A stretch of DNA of 47,713 nucleotides from Emticicia sp043780375. GTDB taxonomy: Bacteria; Bacteroidota; Bacteroidia; Cytophagales; Spirosomataceae. The stretch is from assembly GCF_043780375.1 (NCBI RefSeq), contig NZ_JAYWCU010000152.1, positions 1-47,713 on the forward strand. The letters run 5' to 3'. A model generated the notes under the pieces. The model did not search any database. It was given only the letters and a program-made list of their open reading frames with translations, and had not been told where the DNA came from. How positions within the stretch are numbered: the stretch's first letter is position 1; the number at the start of each line of letters is the position of its first letter. The position numbers were made by a program, and so were the translations under genes. Positions 41,892 to 47,713 of this stretch are shown piece after piece.

Positions 41892-41924
41892 TTGTTTTCA
41901 ATTGAAAAATAATGAGTATTTTCG
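41892..41924 (+). promoter_or_regulatory. Promoter of the SH3/NlpC-P60 gene
   Basis: TTG at 41892-41894, a 22-base spacer and TATTTTCG at 41917-41924 followed by CA. It covers the upstream in-frame ATG at 41912 and supports the start at 41945. Confidence 0.35.
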
Positions 41925-41944
41925 CAAAAATAATCTCCAAGTTA

Positions 41945-43120
41945 ATGAAAGTCATTCAATTACGTTCTTTAATATTTTTAATAGTTTATTGCTCATTTTC
42001 TATTGCAACATTTGCCCAAACACCCAAACCTGCGATTAGTGTAGCCAAGCCAACGGTCTATTCTATTATTGAACAAGTTCGCAAAAAATATGCTCCTGAT
42101 AAACGAGTGGCCATTTTTCAAGCAGAATTAGATTCAAACCGAATTGTAGGTAAAACTAATTTGCCATTAGCTAAAAAAGATTTATTAAATCGCTTAAAGT
42201 CAAATGGTTATATCTTGGCAGATGCCGTAAGGATTTTGCCAAATACTGAAGAATTGGGTGATAAAATATATGCTTTTGTGAATGTTTCGGTGGTCAATAT
42301 GCGTAGTCAGCCCAAAGAACCTGCCGAGTTAGCATCACAAGCTCTGCTTGGTACATCCCTAAAAATATTTGATAAAGACCGCTATTGGTACCAAGTACAA
42401 ACCCCCGACAATTATATTGGTTGGGTAGAAGGCACCACTATTGACCGCATAACCAAAGAAGAACTTGATAGTTATCAAGCAAAAACTAAACTTATTTTTT
42501 CTAAACCTTATGGGTTTTCATACACTAAACCTGACGAAAATGCTCAGACCGTGTCTGACCTTACTTGGGGCGATTTGTTGGTAGTAAAAGATACTTTAAA
42601 AGATTTTTACGAAGTAATTTATCCAGATAATAGGAAAGCGTTTATTGCCAAAAATGAAGCTATTCCTTACCAAAAATGGAAACAATCGGTAATGCCAACC
42701 GAACAAAACTTGGTAAATACAGCTACTCGTATGATGGGTTTGCCTTATTTGTGGGGCGGTACTTCGTGGAAAGGGGTTGATTGTAGCGGTTTTACACGAA
42801 TGATTTACCAAAATAATGGAATTTTACTTCCTCGTGATGCTTCCCAGCAAGTTTTTGTTGGCGAAGAAGTGGCATTCGAGCAATTGAAAGCGGGCGATTT
42901 ACTGTTTTTTGGAGAAAAAGCAACTACCGAAAAATCCGAAAAAGTTGTTCATGTAGGCATGTGGATAGGAAATAATCAATTTATCCATTCGTCAGGAATG
43001 GTCAAAGTTAGTAGTTTTGATAAAAATTTTACTAACTATGATGCCCATAATGCAAGCCGTTATTTGCGTGCAAGACGAATATTAGGTTCAGAAAAAGGTA
43101 TCGTATCGTTGAAAAAATAA
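41945..43120 (+). CDS. SH3-domain NlpC/P60 cysteine peptidase
   Basis: ATG 41945 gives a clean signal peptide (MKVIQLRSLIFLIVYCSFSIATFA); ATG 41912 would lie within the promoter. The 391-residue protein has an N-terminal stretch, an SH3-like domain (about 110-165: VSVVNMRSQPKEPAELASQALLGTSLKI, YWYQVQTPDNYIGWVEG), a second SH3-like domain (about 185-250) and a C40 catalytic domain with Cys280 in KGVDCSGFTRMIY, His in VVHVGMWIG and FIHSSG. It should trim stem peptides of peptidoglycan in the periplasm. It resembles YkfC/Bacteroides BcPYKA-type gamma-D-glutamyl-diamino acid endopeptidases used in wall recycling. Confidence 0.9.
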   Translation: MKVIQLRSLIFLIVYCSFSIATFAQTPKPAISVAKPTVYSIIEQVRKKYAPDKRVAIFQAELDSNRIVGKTNLPLAKKDLLNRLKSNGYILADAVRILPNTEELGDKIYAFVNVSVVNMRSQPKEPAELASQALLGTSLKIFDKDRYWYQVQTPDNYIGWVEGTTIDRITKEELDSYQAKTKLIFSKPYGFSYTKPDENAQTVSDLTWGDLLVVKDTLKDFYEVIYPDNRKAFIAKNEAIPYQKWKQSVMPTEQNLVNTATRMMGLPYLWGGTSWKGVDCSGFTRMIYQNNGILLPRDASQQVFVGEEVAFEQLKAGDLLFFGEKATTEKSEKVVHVGMWIGNNQFIHSSGMVKVSSFDKNFTNYDAHNASRYLRARRILGSEKGIVSLKK

Positions 43121-43214
43121 TTAAGTCGATTTTTTAATCGGAGTGTCGAAAGTCCGATATTTAGCGTAACTCAATATTTTATTTGTCAATTATACACTTA
43201 TTCCATATTTTTCG

Positions 43215-43222
43215 TACTTTCG
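43215..43222 (+). promoter_or_regulatory. -7 box of the PVC-type cytochrome gene
   Basis: TACTTTCG followed by CA, 28 bases before ATG 43251. No correctly spaced -33 TTG is seen. Confidence 0.3.
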
Positions 43223-43250
43223 CAATGATATTCAACCAAAAAATAAACTA

Positions 43251-46200
43251 ATGAAAAAATCTCTCATTTTTTCTCTTCTCATTCTCTTCGTTGCACTTGC
43301 TTGTAAGCAGACTCGAAAAATGCTGTCGGACGAAAGTTATGCCAAATTATCTGAAGATGAAAAACACAAAGTCAAACACGCCCTTGATGGTATTCAGCTT
43401 GCCGACCCTGACCTCGAAGTAACGCTATTTGCTTCCGAGCCAATGATGATGAACCCCACCAATATGGATATTGATGCCAAAGGTAGAGTTTGGATTTGTG
43501 AGGGCTATAATTATAGGAACAAGTTAAATCCTAAAAACCCTTACAACAAAAAAGGCGACAGAATCTTGATAATGGAAGATACCGACCAAGATGGAAAAGC
43601 TGATAAAAGTACTGTTTTCTATCAAGGCGAAGACATAAACTCTGCACTCGGAATTTCGGTTTTGGGCAATAAAGTTATCGTTTCGTGCAGTCCAAATGTA
43701 TTTCTTTTTACTGACGAAAATAACGATGGAAAAGCTGATAAAAAAGAAATTATTTTCACAAACTTAAAAGGAGTGCAGCACGACCATGCTATTCACGCTT
43801 TTTCGTTCGGCCCCGATGGAAAATTATATTTCGACGGTGGAAATGAAGTAGAAACTTTAAGTGATAAAAATGGTAAGGAACTGACCGATGATTTGGGCAG
43901 ACCATTTTCGACGTATAAGCAAGGGAAAATTTTTCGTTGCGATATTGATGGCTCAAATGTGGAAATTTTAGCACATAATTTTCGTAATAACTACGAAGTT
44001 GCCGTTGATTCTTATGGCAGAATGTGGCAATCGGACAATGATGATGATGGAAATAAGGGCGTGCGTATAAATTATGTGATGGATTATGGTAATTATGGTT
44101 TCAAAGATGAAATGACGGGAGCGAGTTGGCAAGAACGCCGTACTAACTGGGAATCTGAAATTCCGTTACGTCATTGGCACTTAAATGACCCAGGTGTTGT
44201 GCCAAATTTATTACAAACTGGTGCTGGTTCACCAACAGGTATGATTGTTTATGAAGGGAAATTATTGCCCCAAAAATACCAAAACCAAGTTATTCATTGC
44301 GATGCTGGTCCAAGTATTGTGCGTTCGTACCCAGTCGAAAAAGTGGGTGCTGGTTTCAAAGCAACAATCAATAATATTTTGGATGGTGCAAAGCGTGACC
44401 AATGGTTCCGCCCTTCAGATGTAACAACCGCACCCGATGGTTCGATTTTCGTTGCTGACTGGTACGACCCAGGTGTTGGTGGACACGCAATGGGCGATTC
44501 GGTACGTGGACGAATTTATAGAATTGCACCAAAAGGAGAAGATTATTCTGTACCAAAATTTGATTTTGAAACTGCCGAGGGTTGTGTAGAAGCTTTGCAA
44601 AATGCCAATTTAGGAGTACGTTATTTGGCTTGGACAAAACTAAATGCCATGCAAGATAAAGCTGAAGAAGCATTAGTGAAACTTTGGAAAGGAGACGATT
44701 CGAGAATGCGTGCAAGAGCTTTATGGTTATTGGGCAAAATCAAAGGAAAAGAAGCAAAATATGTGCAGGAAGCAATCGAAGATAAAGATGAGGATATTCG
44801 TTTGACGGGTATTCGTTTGTCTCGTGAATTACCATCAGATAATTTGACAATATTGAAAAAATTGGCAAATGATGCTTCTCCTCAAATTCGCCGTGAAGTT
44901 GCATTGGCAATTCGTCATAAAACTTCGCCAGAGGCGGCTGCAATTTGGACAACTTTGGCCAATCAATACGATGGAAAAGACCGCTGGTATTTGGAGGCGT
45001 TGGGTATTGCAGCCGATAATCAGTGGGATGAGTTTTTCGCCAATTATATTGCTCAAGTTGGCGAAAAATGGAAAACAGATGCCGCTACAAAAGACATCGT
45101 TTGGCGTAGCCGTTCGACTGATAATATATTTCGTTTGGCTGAATTGGCAAAATCAGAAAAGGAAAATCTTCGTTTTTTCCGTGCCTTTGATTTTCAAACA
45201 AATCCAGAAAAAACCAAAGTTTTACTCGGAATGTTAGATGGTGGAAATGCTTCTAGCGATGTTATGACCTTAGTTTTCAAGCATTTAGATGTAACAAGTG
45301 CCAAGAAGGATGCAATGTTTCAAAGTCTGTTACCCAAAGTTTTAAGTGGCATTAAAAACCCAATGGATTACTTAGATTTGGTGAAACGTTATGAAATGAA
45401 AAACCAGTCTGACCGCCTAACAGCAATGGCTATGAATGATTCACTTTTGGGCAATGAAGCGGCAAAAGTTCAGATTAAACTTAATGGTTTGGGTGAATTT
45501 CAGAGATTAGCAAAAAGCAAAGATGAAGATCTAGCTCGCAAGGCTATTATGATTTATGGAGGGGTAGATGATAAGCCAGTAACTGATTATTTGGTAGCTT
45601 TATTTAATAATAAAAATCTTGCAAAAAACCTTCGCAACGAATCAATGAGAGCTATGAATGGCTGGAATAGTGAAGCTATTTTGTGGGATTTAGTAAAAGC
45701 TAACAAAGTATCGGAAGAGGTAATGCCTATTGCAAAGAAAATCCTTTTGGGGACCTGGCACGGAGATATTCGCTCAGAAGCAATGAAAATGTTTGGTGCA
45801 GAAATGGACAAAGAATTGGGCGATATTAACGATTTAACTAAGGGAATTGGTAACGCCACAACTGGACAAGCAGTATTTAAAACTTACTGCGTAGCTTGTC
45901 ACCAAGTGAAAGGAGAAGGTATCAACTTTGGACCAAATTTAACAGAAATCGGTAGTAAACTATCAAAAACAGCTCTTTATTCGGCTATTATTAACCCAAG
46001 CCAAGGCATAAGCTTTGGTTATGAAGGCTATAAACTCAAACTAAAAGACGGGACAGAAGTAGAAGGAATGATTTTAAGCAAAACCGAAAACGATGTAAAT
46101 CTAAAGCAAATTGGCAGTACAACTCCAACTGCTTTTAAGCGTGCCGATATTGTTTCGATGGAAGAAAACGAAGAATCATTAATGCCAAAGTTTCCACTTC

Positions 46201-46256
46201 AAAAGCAAGAAATGGTTGATTTAGTGGAGTATTTACGCACTTTGAAGAAGCAATAA
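43251..46256 (+). CDS. PVC-type membrane-bound dehydrogenase/heme-binding lipoprotein
   Basis: The 1001-residue protein has a lipoprotein signal (MKKSLIFSLLILFVALAC, lipobox VALAC). A beta-propeller dehydrogenase-like domain follows (about 50-420: DPDLEVTLFASEPMMMNPTNMDIDAKGRVWICEGYNYR, FSFGPDGKLYFDGGN, RPSDVTTAPDGSIFVADWYDPGVGGHAMGDSVRGRIYRI), then HEAT-like repeats (about 450-840) and a C-terminal heme c domain with CVACH (Cys880, Cys883, His884) and NLTEIGSKLSKTALYSAIINPSQGISFGYEGY. This order is that of the Pirellula/Verrucomicrobium-type proteins (TIGR02604 plus TIGR02603). It probably oxidises a sugar at the membrane surface and passes electrons to cytochromes. Confidence 0.92.
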   Translation: MKKSLIFSLLILFVALACKQTRKMLSDESYAKLSEDEKHKVKHALDGIQLADPDLEVTLFASEPMMMNPTNMDIDAKGRVWICEGYNYRNKLNPKNPYNKKGDRILIMEDTDQDGKADKSTVFYQGEDINSALGISVLGNKVIVSCSPNVFLFTDENNDGKADKKEIIFTNLKGVQHDHAIHAFSFGPDGKLYFDGGNEVETLSDKNGKELTDDLGRPFSTYKQGKIFRCDIDGSNVEILAHNFRNNYEVAVDSYGRMWQSDNDDDGNKGVRINYVMDYGNYGFKDEMTGASWQERRTNWESEIPLRHWHLNDPGVVPNLLQTGAGSPTGMIVYEGKLLPQKYQNQVIHCDAGPSIVRSYPVEKVGAGFKATINNILDGAKRDQWFRPSDVTTAPDGSIFVADWYDPGVGGHAMGDSVRGRIYRIAPKGEDYSVPKFDFETAEGCVEALQNANLGVRYLAWTKLNAMQDKAEEALVKLWKGDDSRMRARALWLLGKIKGKEAKYVQEAIEDKDEDIRLTGIRLSRELPSDNLTILKKLANDASPQIRREVALAIRHKTSPEAAAIWTTLANQYDGKDRWYLEALGIAADNQWDEFFANYIAQVGEKWKTDAATKDIVWRSRSTDNIFRLAELAKSEKENLRFFRAFDFQTNPEKTKVLLGMLDGGNASSDVMTLVFKHLDVTSAKKDAMFQSLLPKVLSGIKNPMDYLDLVKRYEMKNQSDRLTAMAMNDSLLGNEAAKVQIKLNGLGEFQRLAKSKDEDLARKAIMIYGGVDDKPVTDYLVALFNNKNLAKNLRNESMRAMNGWNSEAILWDLVKANKVSEEVMPIAKKILLGTWHGDIRSEAMKMFGAEMDKELGDINDLTKGIGNATTGQAVFKTYCVACHQVKGEGINFGPNLTEIGSKLSKTALYSAIINPSQGISFGYEGYKLKLKDGTEVEGMILSKTENDVNLKQIGSTTPTAFKRADIVSMEENEESLMPKFPLQKQEMVDLVEYLRTLKKQ

Positions 46257-46276
46257 AATTCTTAAAATTTGAATTG

Positions 46277-46313
46277 AAAAGGAGCGTAATTTTAAGAATT
46301 ATGCTCCTTTTTT
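46277..46313 (+). terminator. Intrinsic terminator after the PVC-type cytochrome gene
   Basis: A 15-bp stem with one G-T pair (46277-46291 with 46297-46311, core GGAGC/GCTCC) around loop TTAAG ends in a run of six T (46308-46313). Confidence 0.88.
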
Positions 46314-46395
46314 GTATAAGGTATCTTTTTGATTATGTTTGTGAAAATCTAAACAGGTTCACCATCAATTCTAACTTTTCTTACTATATTCATTT

Positions 46396-47451
46396 ATGAA
46401 AAAAAATCTTTGGAGTTTGGTACTCCTTTTGGGAGTTTGTCTTGATGGTTTCTCTCAAAATCAGTCAACTTTTACCAACCCATTATTGCCTTCTGGAGCT
46501 GACCCGTACAGCTTTTATAAAGATGGATATTATTATTATACACATACTTCACAAGGAAAACTGGTGATTTGGAAAACCAAAAATTTGGCAGATTTGAAAA
46601 CTGCTGAGTCTAAAATAATCTGGACTCCACCAGCAGGAACTATGTATTCTAAAGAATTATGGGCTCCAGAGATTCATTTTATTCGTGGGAAATGGTATAT
46701 GTATTTTGCTGCTGATGATGGCGATAATAACCATCATCGAATGTATGTTTTGGAGAATAACTCGCCTGACCCAATGATAGGTGATTGGACTTTTAAGGGA
46801 AAAGTAGCCGATACTTCAAGCGACAAATGGGCAATTGATGGAGATGTTTTTAAGTATCGTAGGAAATTATACATGATTTGGTCGGGGTGGGAAGGTGACA
46901 AAAATGGACAGCAAAATATTTATATTGCCAAAATGAAAAACCCTTGGACAATTAAAGCGGGGCGTGTAAAAATATCAGGTTCGGATTTTGATTGGGAAAA
47001 ACATGGCGACCTAAACGACCCAAATTTGCCCCATGTCAATGTAAATGAAGGCCCACAGATATTAAAACATGGAAAAAAGCTATTTATTGTTTATTCTGCA
47101 AGTGGCTGCTGGACAGACTTTTATGCCTTAGGAATGTTGAGTGCCGATGGAAATGTCGATTTAATGAAACCAAGTAATTGGAAGAAATCAGCTGAACCTG
47201 TTTTTAAGCAATCTCCCGAAAATGGTGTTTTTGCTCCAGGTCATAATTCATTTTTCAAATCTCCTGATGGAAAAGAAGATTGGATACTTTATCATGCCAA
47301 TTCAAAATCTGGACAAGGGTGTGGGAAACTTCGTTCGCCAAGAATGCAAAAATTTTATTGGAATAATGACGGCACGCCTAATTTCGGAGTTCCTGTAAAT
47401 GAAAATCAAGAATTGACAATTCCATCAGATAAGAAAATCCAAAAACATTAA
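46396..47451 (+). CDS. GH43 family glycoside hydrolase
   Basis: The 351-residue protein has a signal peptide (MKKNLWSLVLLLGVCLDGFSQ) and a five-bladed GH43 propeller with the three acidic residues: Asp36 in SGADPYSFYKDGYYYY, Asp148 in WAIDGDVFKYRRKLYMIWSG (pKa modulator) and Glu218 in NVNEGPQILKHGKKLF (acid). ELWAPEIHFIRGKWYMYFAADDG is also diagnostic. It likely removes arabinose or xylose from plant polysaccharides. It is single-domain, without an obvious carbohydrate-binding module, and lies three bases before the DUF1697 remnant. Confidence 0.92.
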   Translation: MKKNLWSLVLLLGVCLDGFSQNQSTFTNPLLPSGADPYSFYKDGYYYYTHTSQGKLVIWKTKNLADLKTAESKIIWTPPAGTMYSKELWAPEIHFIRGKWYMYFAADDGDNNHHRMYVLENNSPDPMIGDWTFKGKVADTSSDKWAIDGDVFKYRRKLYMIWSGWEGDKNGQQNIYIAKMKNPWTIKAGRVKISGSDFDWEKHGDLNDPNLPHVNVNEGPQILKHGKKLFIVYSASGCWTDFYALGMLSADGNVDLMKPSNWKKSAEPVFKQSPENGVFAPGHNSFFKSPDGKEDWILYHANSKSGQGCGKLRSPRMQKFYWNNDGTPNFGVPVNENQELTIPSDKKIQKH

Positions 47452-47453
47452 CA

Positions 47454-47642
47454 ATGAAAAAATACATTGCTTTCCTCAGAGGGATAAACGTAGGAAATAT
47501 CCGCATCAAAATGCCTGATTTGAAAACAGCTTTTGAAAAAATGGGTTTTCAAAATGTAGCAACTTACTTACAAACAGGAAATGTAGTTTTTGATTCTGAA
47601 AAAAGTATAACAGAAATTGTTACGACTCAGGTTCTACCCTGA
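47454..47642 (+). pseudogene. Truncated DUF1697 gene (N-terminal third)
   Basis: The 62-residue frame starts MKKYIAFLRGINVGNIRIKMPDLKTAFEKMGFQNVATYLQTGNVVFDSEK, a clear DUF1697 N-terminus, then departs after about residue 55 and stops. The family is usually about 170-185 residues, so roughly two thirds are missing. The following 71 bases to the window end do not resume the family in any frame I could read. Near the break (47627-47641) a short inverted repeat TCAGG/CCTGA occurs. A frameshift, deletion or insertion could explain it; the window ends too soon to decide. Confidence 0.7.
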
Positions 47643-47713
47643 ATTAGTTAAATTGAATAAAAAGTATTAATCTTACTTCATCTTGTTAGATATAGAAATC
47701 ATATCGAAATTTG

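Noticed and set aside
43127..43162. Hairpins after the SH3-NlpC/P60 gene (CGATT/AATCG and TCGGA/TCCGA)
   Set aside because: Only five base pairs each and no T tract at the right place; too weak to call a terminator.

Overview
The window reads as a chromosome segment of a low-GC member of the Bacteroidota, most likely the order Cytophagales (an Emticicia/Arcicella/Runella-like bacterium; the genus is a guess). Supporting signs are a SusC-type receptor, a plug-domain protein without a barrel, LytS/LytTR signalling, an anti-sigma factor of the MxxxxYIESGILE type, a PVC-type cytochrome, and promoters with the Bacteroidota -7 box TAnnTTTG instead of sigma70 boxes. Ribosome binding sites are weak throughout, so starts were chosen from family N-termini and signal peptides. 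No tRNA, rRNA, CRISPR array or complete insertion sequence was found.

Layout. 1-2387: SusC/RagA receptor (minus, C-terminus outside the window; its SusD partner would lie further left). 2696-9752: a five-gene plus-strand operon (DUF4127 protein, multi-pass permease, HyuA-type hydantoinase/oxoprolinase without HyuB, FAD oxidoreductase, small M78 peptidase), convergent with a ROK repressor; a 165-bp palindromic MITE-like element lies between that repressor and a divergent N-acylglucosamine 2-epimerase with a non-ATG start. Together 1-12446 looks like one carbohydrate or amide uptake-and-catabolism locus of unknown substrate. 12456-16397: a GlxA/AraC regulator with a membrane protein, divergent from a six-gene operon of small proteins (SRPBCC, two VOC, DUF1801, a metal-binding-like 69-mer, DoxX). 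16463-22381: FabH, an MG2/plug secreted protein, an Rrf2 regulator, and M23 and NlpC/P60 wall hydrolases. 22478-32243: GH127 arabinofuranosidase, SelW-like protein, LytTR two-component operon, beta-propeller protein, the beta-helix/diheme cytochrome pair, Crp-family regulator and an esterase. 32299-38975: sigma-like/anti-sigma operon, MalY/PatB lyase, CbxX-type AAA ATPase, Fe-S photolyase and a Nudix-fold regulator. 39109-47642: an orphan ABC ATPase, metK with a structured leader, an SH3-NlpC/P60 hydrolase, a large PVC-type cytochrome lipoprotein, a GH43 enzyme and a truncated DUF1697 gene.

The strongest leads are (1) the uncharacterised DUF4127/HyuA/FAD-oxidoreductase operon, (2) the metK leader, whose closing helix has a mutually exclusive alternative pairing and which lacks the SAM-I and SAM-II signatures I know, (3) a perfect CRP-like palindrome abutting a Crp-family gene, (4) the 165-bp MITE, and (5) a recurrent extended -7 box TAnnTTYGCA.
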